From IMG/VR virus record IMGVR_UViG_3300032229_001005, positions 1 through 20,311 of that record: 20,311 nt of DNA; one strand, 5' to 3'. Made by a program: the position numbers and the translations under genes. Position 1 is the first letter of the stretch, and each line of letters starts with the position of its first letter. The stretch is from a virus. Below are positions 1-8,697 of the stretch, in pieces. The notes beneath the pieces are model-generated. The model saw only the letters and a list, made by a program, of their open reading frames with translations. It was not told where the DNA came from and did no database searches.

Positions 1-29
1 GAGGTACCTTTTATGTAGTTTGTTCGATA

Positions 30-719
30 TTACCTGAACGATGTTTTATAGACTTCATTATCTAAACCTCCACCAGGTTGGAACGAATTTTTTATATCAT
101 TTACATTAATATCAGTAACCTCGTCAGCAGTTAAAACATAATCATTTTTTCCTGTCTTTTCCATTTCGTCTTGTTTATCATCAAAAAATTGTGAAAGTTT
201 TTGACTGAATGGATATGAGTCATAGGTTCTTAACTCTAACTTTTCTTGTGGAGTTTTTTCTCTATACTTTTCAAGTTTAGTTTCAAGAGAATTAAGTTTA
301 TCCATAATACTATCCATCTCTCCTAACTTAGATTGCAAATCATTAAGTTGGTTGAATAAGTTGTTGAAATATTCTTCTTGTTTGGTTTCGATATTTTTTT
401 GTGAATCTACCAATTCAGTAATATCTAATTCTTCAGAACCTGATTCTCCTCCTTCTTGTGATTCACCTTCGTCATCAATTTTCTCAACGTCAGGATCTGA
501 TTCAACATCAATTGGTTGTGGTTCAGTTGCCCCTGCTTCAGGTGCCGGTGGTGGTACTGCTTCTGCAGGTGCCGGAGCAGGTGCAGGTTCTACTCCTGGT
601 GCAGGTGCCAATGCTCCTAATACATCTTCCTCAGGGGCCGCTCCAACTTGCTCTAAGATATACTGATTGATTTTTCTGTGTCTTTCAATCTCCTTAATAA
701 TTTTCTTGTCTAAACTCAT
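30..719 (-). CDS. Hypothetical protein with Ala/Pro linker, acidic stretch and coiled coil
   Basis: The 229-residue protein is not one I can name. Its visible architecture is clear. Residues 1-28 form a charged helix (KKIIKEIERHRKINQYILEQ). Residues 30-72 are an Ala/Pro-rich, probably disordered linker with repeated PAPAP units. Residues 73-98 are strongly acidic (DVESDPDVEK, then GESQEGGESGSEE). Residues 103-157 form a coiled-coil candidate with heptad-like Leu spacing (YFNNLFNQLNDLQSKLGEMD). The C-terminus (about 165-229) has a compact sequence with TYDSYPFSQKLSQFF and ADEVTDINVNDIKNSF that looks like a small folded domain. No signal peptide or membrane segment is seen. The start ATG 719 lies three bases after the stop of the upstream small gene. 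It could be a structural or scaffold-type phage protein, given the context. The gene ends 29 bases before the window edge, with no further ATG in that remainder. Confidence 0.65.
   Translation of the reverse strand: MSLDKKIIKEIERHRKINQYILEQVGAAPEEDVLGALAPAPGVEPAPAPAPAEAVPPPAPEAGATEPQPIDVESDPDVEKIDDEGESQEGGESGSEELDITELVDSQKNIETKQEEYFNNLFNQLNDLQSKLGEMDSIMDKLNSLETKLEKYREKTPQEKLELRTYDSYPFSQKLSQFFDDKQDEMEKTGKNDYVLTADEVTDINVNDIKNSFQPGGGLDNEVYKTSFR
525..628 (-). repeat. Ala/Pro-coding low-complexity repeat
   Basis: This stretch is dominated by repeated GCAGGTGC-type units (plus-strand reading), which encode short Pro-Ala repeats in the 229-residue protein. It is more GC-rich than the surrounding sequence and is prone to length change by slippage in multiples of three. 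It is a protein linker, not a transposon or tandem element with independent meaning. Confidence 0.6.
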
Positions 720-722
720 TTT

Positions 723-947
723 TTATCCGTTTAATAATGTTTTTATCCCGTTAGGAGTTTCCACTCTCACTCTTCGATTTGCAGTTGTCTGATGTCCCGC
801 TCTTTCAATAAGACCATCTCTTTCTCTAACTGTATAACAATCTCCTGTATCTAAGTCACAAACTTGTTTAGTTCCATCTCCGTTGTCTTCCTGAGAAAAT
901 CTTACAGATTTACCAAGATAATTGTCTAATGCCGTTTTTATGTTCAT
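723..947 (-). CDS. Conserved-looking small protein of unknown function
   Basis: This 74-residue protein follows the hub gene after a 39-base gap and precedes the next gene by only three bases (TAA, then AAA, then ATG), so the two are likely translated together. I do not recognise it. It has a short helix-like start (KTALDNYLGKSVRFSQE) and a pair of cysteines (C30 and C37) flanking DLDTGD, which could form a disulfide or metal-binding loop. A basic turn (TTANRRVRVETPNG) precedes the hydrophobic C-terminus. Codon composition matches its neighbours. Its position at the end of the baseplate genes suggests a structural or assembly role, but nothing more can be said. Confidence 0.6.
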   Translation of the reverse strand: MNIKTALDNYLGKSVRFSQEDNGDGTKQVCDLDTGDCYTVRERDGLIERAGHQTTANRRVRVETPNGIKTLLNG

Positions 948-961
948 AAAAATCTTTTTAT

Positions 962-968
962 ATAAATA
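962..968 (-). promoter_or_regulatory. TATTTAT motif upstream of the 74-residue gene (candidate promoter element)
   Basis: The 39-base gap after the hub gene contains CATATTTATATAAAAAG on the minus strand, with the heptamer ending 14 bases before the ATG of the small gene. It is the fifth intergenic gap with the same heptamer, and the flanking ATAAAA-like run also recurs. No -35 element is recognisable. Confidence 0.3.
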
Positions 969-986
969 TGTAAGTTATCAATTAAA

Positions 987-3900
987 TTACTTTAAGATTA
1001 CCGTGAAGTCAAAATCTCTAAAAACCTGTCCAATTATATCGTCAGGATTTTGAGTTTGATTATATTTTACAAATGAGTCATCATTATTACCCAAAAGTAT
1101 TACTTGATTGTATATTTTAGTTATTTTCTTAATGTCATCTGGTTCATTAAGGTCTTTACTTACAATATCAATAATTGCAGATTCAGTGACGAAAAATGAT
1201 TTTCCGTCTGGGTTCACATAAACTTGCAGTTGTGTACTACCCACTCTGCTTTGTATTTTTTTCTCAACAAAAGTGTTGTTCGGACCAGCCTCAATACCGA
1301 CCGCGGTCCAACTCCATTTCGTGTACTGAGGAACAATTCTCCAAGGTCCTGCCGCAGGATTAACATTTACTGTTAAAGAAGTATCACTTCCGAGTATATT
1401 AGTCGTAGTTCTTCCTGTTAAAACAGGTGGTCCAGTTTCTTGTGATTGGCCATTAGCATTTGGAATACCTGGGACGTTTTCAGGTGGAATTGAAGCAGAT
1501 GGTCCTTGAGCAGTGGTTGGTTGTGCCGATGTTGGGATTGCAACCATAGTCGGATCATATGTGAAATTATTAGTACTAGTTGTTGTACCATAATCCGTAG
1601 TTATACTAATCTTTTCTTGTACTTTAACTCCAGACCCAACCTGAGGTACAGTAAATCTAATTGTACTAGAATTCAAAATTGTAACTCCTGAGAACGGTAC
1701 AATAGTAGTACCAATTTTAATCTCTTTAGTTGTTTCGAAATTTGCTCCATTTATCTGAACAATAGTGTTTATTTTACCAATCGTAGGTGAGAATGAAGTA
1801 ATGATTGCAGGAGGACAACCAGGAGTTGGTGATGGTGTTGGTGTAACTCCTGGTGTATTATTTTTACCATCGTCCAAAGGCTTTTTATATTCGAGTAACT
1901 TATCCACATCTAATAAATCGACTGACTTTGCAGATGCCAAAGCCTTGTTAAATGTTGTTATAGTCTGATTAAACTCATTAATATTATTATCAAAATATTG
2001 TTCAGAAATATTATCTACTGGCCAATGACAAACATAGTATTTAGCCAATCCCATGGTTGGCTCTAAAATTTGATTAACTCTCGATCTTAATCTACCAGCC
2101 ATGAAACTTATATATTTGTCCAAAGACTCGAAGTGAATTATTGGTTGTGAAGAAGTAGTTGAAGGGTTAGTTCTTATGTTGACACAACTATAAACTCTAG
2201 GGAATAATTGAACTTGGCCTTGCCAATCTACACTCAATGACAATGTTCCCAAGTTATTATTCCATCCATTGAAAGTCCCTTCTTTAGAATTAGAATTTTC
2301 TTGGAAGGTTCTGATATAAGAAATAGAATATATAACAGTTCGTAAATCTGGTTCGTCCGGTAATAATCTTTTCAAGGCCGCTGCAAAATCTGTAGGAGTA
2401 ACTTTGGTTAAAGTTCCAACTTCCGCAACATAACCTGGATTTGCATTTGTATAAACACCTGCAGTAATTTTAGAAGTACATGAGTTTGTTGTATCCAATG
2501 TATTGTCTGCGGATTGTACAACTTCAGTAGATTTGATATTATTAGTAGTTGCACTAGTCTTTACTTGGTCTTTATTTATTTTGAGTATTTCCTCTAACTT
2601 TGTAACTAAGTTCTGATTGATACTCTGAAGTAAACTATCAATCGTAGGTAAGTCAAAAAACCCTTGTCTGACACCATCAAATGTGGTTTGAAACGAACCA
2701 GGTTGAATTGAATGACTCACATCTGTAATCATGTAAGACCCCTCAAACATTGGTACGTGTCTCAAGTTGAAATACATAGTCGGTTGTATCAACGCATTTC
2801 CCAAACTAGTTACTGTTGCCTTGTAAGACCTGTTCTTATAGTAGTTGTACAATCCAGTATTTTGTGTTGCAATCGCTCTGCCTGAGGCTTGATTTGCCAT
2901 ATCTAACTGTATATTGATAGATTCAGATGTCGCGTTACCATTATCTTGGGATACAGTAAATGAGTAGAATATATTTTGATTTCTAATACCAACATCTACA
3001 TTGAATCCCACACACCTATTAGATAACGCTCGGTCTCTTCGTGTAAAAGGTAATTGAGACAATAATGGATTTCCAGATGCCCTCCTCATTTCAAAAGCGT
3101 CACTCCTGTATTTAGAATTTTGTTTCGGTAAGTTCGGATACTGTGAAGGTTTTCCAACAAAGAAACACAAGAATTTTGAACTCGAGTTTCGATAATCAAC
3201 ATCCAAAAATGTTCCCCATAGATTATTCGCAAATTCCAAAGACCCCTCAGGTTTTACTATGTCTGTCCCGTCAATTTCTTGAACATTGTAAAAATTTACA
3301 TAAGAGGGAAGAGGCATAACAGTAAAGTTGTTACGAATTAAAATACCACTTACGAATGTAAAAACACTCATCGCTTGATTCAATGATTCTGTATTGAATA
3401 CCTTTTTAAGTGCGAATATATCTATGAGAATTTTATCACCGATGTTTCTTGACGCTCTATCCAAAAACAAGAAGTCTTCAAATAAAGTTTTGGTATTATA
3501 ATCTCCGCCAGCAATCCATTTGTCGTTTAATGCTTTGAATACTTCATAGTTTTCAACTTTACTTTGTTCTCCAGTAATTACACTGTTAATAACTCGTTCA
3601 GGTAACTGTTGTTGATTAGGTAGACTTTTTCTAACCCCTGTCAAAACTTCATTCAAGAAATTATTTTGGAGACTCGTTTCTCTTCGCAAATATTGACTTA
3701 ACTGATTTTGAAACTGGCTTGCACTTATATTTGGATTGTTTAACTTTTGAGTTGCAAACATTTTAATAATTGGAGCCAACAAAGTTACATTACGGCTTGT
3801 AAACTCAATGTTATTGTCAATAAAGAAGTCAGTAATGTAAGAACCAAAAGAACTATATCTAACATTTAATATTGTTGAAAAACCAACTTCAGTTTCTAAT

Positions 3901-6900
3901 GCTAACCATGCTTGCGGATTAATGGCTTGTGATTGACTTAGCGTCAAATTACCACCAATTTGAGGTAAAGAATTCGGAACGTATGGATTGAAGGTTATTG
4001 GGTCAACAACTACATCAGTATTATTGTGAGACAAATATGAATCAAATATTCTTCGTTGGTAGTTCGATGGATTACCATACTTGAATATCACATCATACTC
4101 CATGAATGATTTTATTCCATTTTGGAAAAGTGAATATTGATTATTAATTGTGTTTGTAAAATATTGTTCATCTGCCTCATCCTGTAGTTGGACAGGAACT
4201 GTCATCAAACTTCTGAATAAAGATTGAAAATTTCTGAAGTTCGCATTCATATCGACAGGCGATTGACCGAAAGTTACATTCTGAACTCCACCAGTAACAT
4301 TGTTAATTGACTTACAGAAATTCAAAAATTCTAACTCAAATGAATCCAATATTTTCTTTTCGAAAACCGAGAAAACTTCCTCGATTTTAGTATAATTGTC
4401 TAGAGTCAAAAAGTGTAACGGTGTTTGGACAGTTGAACCCGTAGTAATAAAATTTAAGTATGAGTCCGGTTGCGGAAATGCCAACTGATTACTATCAAAA
4501 TACCCATAATTTGGAGTAGACCATAAACAACGAACTGATCCATTGAATACACTTGTGTTGTCCGTAAAGTTTACTTTTGTTGTTGGTATCGTAGATACAT
4601 TTTCAATACAAGCAGCAACAGACTGGTTTAACGGACTTCCAAAAGAAGGTACTACAAAATAATCGGAACCTTTTGTATTATCATTTGGATTACAATCTAT
4701 TGGTGCTTCTGGTGTTGTATTTGGTAACACTACCGACCAAGTAATTAACCTTAAACTTTTATCACCTTGTTTGGCATTCACAATGTTTGAGTCACTGAAA
4801 TTATACAATTTCATACCCGCGTTCACACTTTGTTGGATTTCCTTGTCTGTGTAATTTAAGTACAAATCATATCCATTGTAAAAAACATTAAAATCATTGA
4901 TTAGTTTCGGGTAAAACCCAACCTGCATTGATATATCCGCAACACCTTCACTTTGTAATTGAATGTCTCTCGTTGAACCTTTGTATTGAAATAAATAAAC
5001 TTTGGTTGTTGAACTTGTAGGTGGATAAAAATTTTCTTGGTAGTTAAAGTTTTTCCACGCAGTTTCTAATATATCTACATTAGACTCTTTATATTTTTTA
5101 TATCTGTGCCATATAGACCCATACTTTAATATCCATGCATATGGTAATTTGTGTATTGCTCCGAATTTTTTTAACGCCGAAGAAATATAATCCAAATCAC
5201 TTGTAACATTATTTTCGTACGATTTGTATTTTTCTCGAAGTGTCGCCAACGGTAAAGAATTCAGAAACAAATACGCCGCCTGAACATATGGATATGTGTT
5301 ACCCGAAAATCTTGAGTTATAAACTCCATTTTGAATAGCATTTATAAAATATGGAGTATTCAACATTGATGTGGTTGTTCTCGAACCAACTACACCTGTT
5401 GGTGTGTTTCCATCCACATATCCTTCAGTAGCAACAAAATCTTTCGGACTCCTATAAGTATATAAAAATCCTACACCAACTGGACCAAATGTGCCAATAC
5501 CACTTGTTTGAACCGTAGTGTAAGGATTTTGATTAATTAAGTAAGAAAAATTTGTTACAGGTCTATTAGTTGTATAATTATAAACGTCTGTGAAGTTTGC
5601 AATTATTTTTCTTGGTTCAAAAATAGTTAGAGACTTATTTGTATTATATACTTGATTAGAAACTGCGGTATTACCTTGATTCAAATTATTCAAGCACCAA
5701 TTCGGGTTTGTATAAGGTAAAGTATCGACAATCAATGGTGTATTCGAATCATTAACAATTAATGACCTTAACGCTTCTGATTTTGTTGAAACTTGTGGTA
5801 TTTTACCTAAATCGAGTGTACTTAGAATTTCATAAGAATTTTCCGTTACACCTCTTAAGTAAGGTGTCACAAAGAAATCTCTTATATAATCTTGATAAGC
5901 CCGACCAGTTCCTGAGTTTGATATTGTTCTCAAAAACTCAGGATAGTTTGATGAATTTAGATTAAAATTTTTAAGTTTTAATGAGAGGTAAGGTGAACTG
6001 ATTCCAAGTTTAGTTACAATGTTGTTAACCTCAGTTTCAACATTTAATTTAATCAATTCATCAACTTGGTTCAAATTTGCTCTAATCAAACCAGAATAAT
6101 GAGAAGTAATGAATTGTCTTTCCCATATTTCGTAGAAAAATTTGACTTCTTCTTTATTTGAATATGCCAACCCAGCTGATGGATATTCAATAGCATTGAT
6201 GTTAATTACGTTAGTATCTCTCTCATTATCCAATGGTGGAGCAACATTTGGGTTCTGAAACTTTTGAGTTAAACCTTTCATATACTCCTCAACAAATTCA
6301 ACTTCGGGCCACTTGTCAAAAAGGTACCCTTGGGTCAAATCAACAACAGTTGGATCTGCAATATATTTTAATTGAAATTTTGGTTCCCCATCTTCATTTG
6401 TTTCAACAAAGAATTGAGGCCATGGATAAACTGGAATTTGAGAATTTACCGCAGCAGAATCCATTTGGTTTTCATTCATCAAGTTGGCTTGGTCTCTAGA
6501 TACAAAGTCTACCGTCTCGCTACTTTGAGCCGAAGAAGGGTTTTCTAAAATTGCTTTAGATCTAACAGGGTCATATTTTACCGCCCATGCATTTGTATGA
6601 ACTTCATCCATTAGACGAATAAATCCTTCTGCAGATGCCATTATCACCGCAATCATATTTCTAACTGTTGGTTTGAAACCAATACCCGTCGCAGTATCTT
6701 CTATTTTTCTTAGTAATAATGATGTAATTTCACTTTCATAATTTGCAAGTTTTTTGTTTGCTTGAGTCTCGAGTAAAGTAATTTGTTTATCAAATCTATC
6801 TTCACCTTCAAAAACAAACCATTCTTGTTCTACAAGATTCAGATTAGAATTCAATCCAACTATTGCTCCGATTGGATTACTAGAAGCTTCAATTTCTTGG

Positions 6901-8384
6901 GGTGTAAATAAAGATGTCACAGAACTTTTGATTCTAACCTCATCTTGTAATGTTGGATTTATTATTCCTGTTTGAATTCTCGTAGTCTCTCTCCAATCAA
7001 TATCGTTTATTCCAGGAGGTTTTGTAACCAACATGTCATACTTTATAGGATTTGGAATCGGTGTTAATCCCTTAACACCCAAAGTGGCGTTTTCCGCTAA
7101 TGCGTTATTAGATTCAGTAATTATTTTTTTTAATTCTTCTATCGCATCATTCTTTTGTTGCCTTGATAATTGCTTGAAAACATATAGTTTTTGTCCAGAT
7201 TTCAGTACAAATGGTTTGGGGCTCAGATATGTAATAAACCAAGATGTATTACTACCTCTAACGGCACTAAAATATTTTGTTAAATCTCCCTTATAATTTC
7301 TAACGTTTGTTAACGGAGCAACATCTACTTTGTCGAACGATGATGTAATATTATTTTCAAAATTTTCTAACTTTGTCATCAACTGAACTAATGTTAATTC
7401 AGGAAAGTTAGGTTCAATCAGCCCTTTTGCTTTATATTCACTATATACCTCAACAATTTTTTGATATCCCTTTTCCGCAACAATTTGTGTGACTACCGCC
7501 TGGTTGGTCCCCAAGTTATTTGCACCTTTTTCCGCTTGAGTACTTGCTTGAGATTCTGTTGACTTATTTGGTTGTTGAGGTCCTTCAACTGTTTGACTGA
7601 TATCAAACCTTTGGCTATACATGTGTGGTGCTGCCAACAAGTGTCCCATCGAAATTTCATTCAGGATATTGAATTTGTATCCCACAAATTGCAACCTCAC
7701 AGTGTAGTTACCACTAATTCCATTGAATGAAGCGTGAAATTTGGTTAGATTTAACTGATATCTTACCGCTTGACCATAGTATCCTTTAAGTGTCAAATAA
7801 AACTGTGGATACGGTAATTGGAAAAAGGCTGAGTAGGGAGAATTGTCTCCTAACTGAAATAAACCTCTTCCTTGTACGTCTTCTAAAAGTATTTCAATAG
7901 TAGGTACAAAACTTGTATTTGTTCTTATATTAATCGATGTAATCCCCAATAAGCCAGTGTCTATAATATTTTTTTCGTCGACAACTGAAGTACGAGTATA
8001 TGGATTTTCTCCATTATTTCCACCCTCTGTTAATTCTAATGGTTGATTTATCCCCTTTGCTTGTGTTGTGTTCTGTCCAGTTAATTCATCATAGTAACCG
8101 GTCCCCAAGTATGAATTTTTTGTTGGTTTTAAGAAATTGATTTTTGCCACTGAAATTGTCTCAAATCCACTGTTTTGAGGACTAATTCCAACCGCAAGTT
8201 TGGTTCTTGGTAAAACATCCGCTTCCAAATTGGCATACATTACAAGATTCTCGTGGTCAACAAGTCTATCTTTAATATTTCCAAAATCATCTATGGTCTT
8301 GTTGGGGTCGACAACAATTATACTATCATAGTCAAATTCAACTAAAATGTTCCCACTTGTGTCTGCCTGTACGTTACCTGCCAT
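987..8384 (-). CDS. Giant baseplate hub protein with putative cell-wall-degrading domain and IPT/TIG domain
   Basis: The 2465-residue protein is the largest in the window. Residues 1-130 carry an N-terminal module (VDPNKTIDDFG, DHENLVMYANLEADVLPRTK). Residues 140-260 look like the gp27-type hub platform (GLLGITSINIRTNTSFVPTI, QLPYPQFYLTLKGYYGQ). Residues 1800-1900 contain a conserved hub signature (YSFTVSQDNGNATSESINIQ; HVPMFEGSYMITDVSHSIQPG). Around 1990-2150 there is a stretch with NGWNNNLGTLSL, HFESLDKYISFMAGRLRSR and MGLAKYYVCHWPV. It recalls phage muralytic (glucosaminidase/lysozyme-like) domains, and I cannot point to a certain catalytic residue. A Pro/Thr-rich linker (2175-2192) leads to an IPT/TIG immunoglobulin-like domain at 2195-2276 (ITSFSPTIGKINTIVQINGANF). 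A C-terminal domain ends in DFDFTVILK. The start overlaps the LysM-like gene by 11 bases. In T4 the hub is gp27 plus gp5 lysozyme-spike. Hub role probable; the lytic part is tentative. Confidence 0.68.
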   Translation of the reverse strand: MAGNVQADTSGNILVEFDYDSIIVVDPNKTIDDFGNIKDRLVDHENLVMYANLEADVLPRTKLAVGISPQNSGFETISVAKINFLKPTKNSYLGTGYYDELTGQNTTQAKGINQPLELTEGGNNGENPYTRTSVVDEKNIIDTGLLGITSINIRTNTSFVPTIEILLEDVQGRGLFQLGDNSPYSAFFQLPYPQFYLTLKGYYGQAVRYQLNLTKFHASFNGISGNYTVRLQFVGYKFNILNEISMGHLLAAPHMYSQRFDISQTVEGPQQPNKSTESQASTQAEKGANNLGTNQAVVTQIVAEKGYQKIVEVYSEYKAKGLIEPNFPELTLVQLMTKLENFENNITSSFDKVDVAPLTNVRNYKGDLTKYFSAVRGSNTSWFITYLSPKPFVLKSGQKLYVFKQLSRQQKNDAIEELKKIITESNNALAENATLGVKGLTPIPNPIKYDMLVTKPPGINDIDWRETTRIQTGIINPTLQDEVRIKSSVTSLFTPQEIEASSNPIGAIVGLNSNLNLVEQEWFVFEGEDRFDKQITLLETQANKKLANYESEITSLLLRKIEDTATGIGFKPTVRNMIAVIMASAEGFIRLMDEVHTNAWAVKYDPVRSKAILENPSSAQSSETVDFVSRDQANLMNENQMDSAAVNSQIPVYPWPQFFVETNEDGEPKFQLKYIADPTVVDLTQGYLFDKWPEVEFVEEYMKGLTQKFQNPNVAPPLDNERDTNVININAIEYPSAGLAYSNKEEVKFFYEIWERQFITSHYSGLIRANLNQVDELIKLNVETEVNNIVTKLGISSPYLSLKLKNFNLNSSNYPEFLRTISNSGTGRAYQDYIRDFFVTPYLRGVTENSYEILSTLDLGKIPQVSTKSEALRSLIVNDSNTPLIVDTLPYTNPNWCLNNLNQGNTAVSNQVYNTNKSLTIFEPRKIIANFTDVYNYTTNRPVTNFSYLINQNPYTTVQTSGIGTFGPVGVGFLYTYRSPKDFVATEGYVDGNTPTGVVGSRTTTSMLNTPYFINAIQNGVYNSRFSGNTYPYVQAAYLFLNSLPLATLREKYKSYENNVTSDLDYISSALKKFGAIHKLPYAWILKYGSIWHRYKKYKESNVDILETAWKNFNYQENFYPPTSSTTKVYLFQYKGSTRDIQLQSEGVADISMQVGFYPKLINDFNVFYNGYDLYLNYTDKEIQQSVNAGMKLYNFSDSNIVNAKQGDKSLRLITWSVVLPNTTPEAPIDCNPNDNTKGSDYFVVPSFGSPLNQSVAACIENVSTIPTTKVNFTDNTSVFNGSVRCLWSTPNYGYFDSNQLAFPQPDSYLNFITTGSTVQTPLHFLTLDNYTKIEEVFSVFEKKILDSFELEFLNFCKSINNVTGGVQNVTFGQSPVDMNANFRNFQSLFRSLMTVPVQLQDEADEQYFTNTINNQYSLFQNGIKSFMEYDVIFKYGNPSNYQRRIFDSYLSHNNTDVVVDPITFNPYVPNSLPQIGGNLTLSQSQAINPQAWLALETEVGFSTILNVRYSSFGSYITDFFIDNNIEFTSRNVTLLAPIIKMFATQKLNNPNISASQFQNQLSQYLRRETSLQNNFLNEVLTGVRKSLPNQQQLPERVINSVITGEQSKVENYEVFKALNDKWIAGGDYNTKTLFEDFLFLDRASRNIGDKILIDIFALKKVFNTESLNQAMSVFTFVSGILIRNNFTVMPLPSYVNFYNVQEIDGTDIVKPEGSLEFANNLWGTFLDVDYRNSSSKFLCFFVGKPSQYPNLPKQNSKYRSDAFEMRRASGNPLLSQLPFTRRDRALSNRCVGFNVDVGIRNQNIFYSFTVSQDNGNATSESINIQLDMANQASGRAIATQNTGLYNYYKNRSYKATVTSLGNALIQPTMYFNLRHVPMFEGSYMITDVSHSIQPGSFQTTFDGVRQGFFDLPTIDSLLQSINQNLVTKLEEILKINKDQVKTSATTNNIKSTEVVQSADNTLDTTNSCTSKITAGVYTNANPGYVAEVGTLTKVTPTDFAAALKRLLPDEPDLRTVIYSISYIRTFQENSNSKEGTFNGWNNNLGTLSLSVDWQGQVQLFPRVYSCVNIRTNPSTTSSQPIIHFESLDKYISFMAGRLRSRVNQILEPTMGLAKYYVCHWPVDNISEQYFDNNINEFNQTITTFNKALASAKSVDLLDVDKLLEYKKPLDDGKNNTPGVTPTPSPTPGCPPAIITSFSPTIGKINTIVQINGANFETTKEIKIGTTIVPFSGVTILNSSTIRFTVPQVGSGVKVQEKISITTDYGTTTSTNNFTYDPTMVAIPTSAQPTTAQGPSASIPPENVPGIPNANGQSQETGPPVLTGRTTTNILGSDTSLTVNVNPAAGPWRIVPQYTKWSWTAVGIEAGPNNTFVEKKIQSRVGSTQLQVYVNPDGKSFFVTESAIIDIVSKDLNEPDDIKKITKIYNQVILLGNNDDSFVKYNQTQNPDDIIGQVFRDFDFTVILK

Positions 8385-8697
8385 AATAATAAAAATAATT
8401 TTCTATTGCTGCCTTATAATCCTGTAAAGAAGGTACCAATGGAAACGGAATAATCAATATAGCACCATCATATATATTATTTTCGAGTCCACCAAATTGT
8501 GGATTTGCTTGAAGAATCAACCATCCAAATACAGGTGAATTATAAAATTCTTGTGAAACTTTGTCTAATCTACTTTTCGCGACTTTATAGATAAAAGTTT
8601 GGTCAGTTGGTTTAGAAGGCACTTTCACAAAGGGGACAACTGTTTGTTCTCCATTTATAAGAAAATCACTGTATCGGTTCCAATATTGATATGACAT
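8374..8697 (-). CDS. LysM-like baseplate protein (gp53 / tail protein X type)
   Basis: The 107-residue protein holds one LysM-like unit at about residues 35-90. It reads FIYKVAKSRLDKVSQEFYNS, then VFGWLILQANPQFGGLENNI, then DGAILIIPFP, the strand-helix-helix-strand arrangement of LysM in phage baseplate proteins. T4 gp53 has a LysM domain and links the wedge to the hub; small P2 gpX-type proteins play a similar role. The protein is shorter than T4 gp53 (196 residues), so the family assignment is by domain only. An N-terminal hydrophilic segment (YWNRYSDFL) may be a docking tail. Its ATG shares its A with the TAA of the baseplate gene upstream, and its last 11 bases overlap the hub gene. This chain of overlaps indicates that these three baseplate genes are translated together. 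No catalytic motif is seen. Confidence 0.72.
   Translation of the reverse strand: MSYQYWNRYSDFLINGEQTVVPFVKVPSKPTDQTFIYKVAKSRLDKVSQEFYNSPVFGWLILQANPQFGGLENNIYDGAILIIPFPLVPSLQDYKAAIENYFYYYGR

Noticed and set aside
1-29. A further gene beginning in the last 29 bases
   Set aside because: No ATG on the minus strand in this stretch; too short to judge.
352-666. Plus-strand frame with a Gly/Ala-rich GAGAG run
   Set aside because: The run is the reverse reading of the Ala/Pro-coding repeat in the 229-residue protein; no independent support.
987-8384. Reading the giant hub as several separate fused genes or a frame error
   Set aside because: The frame is continuous with no stops, and hub-type segments occur at both ends; no internal break point was seen.
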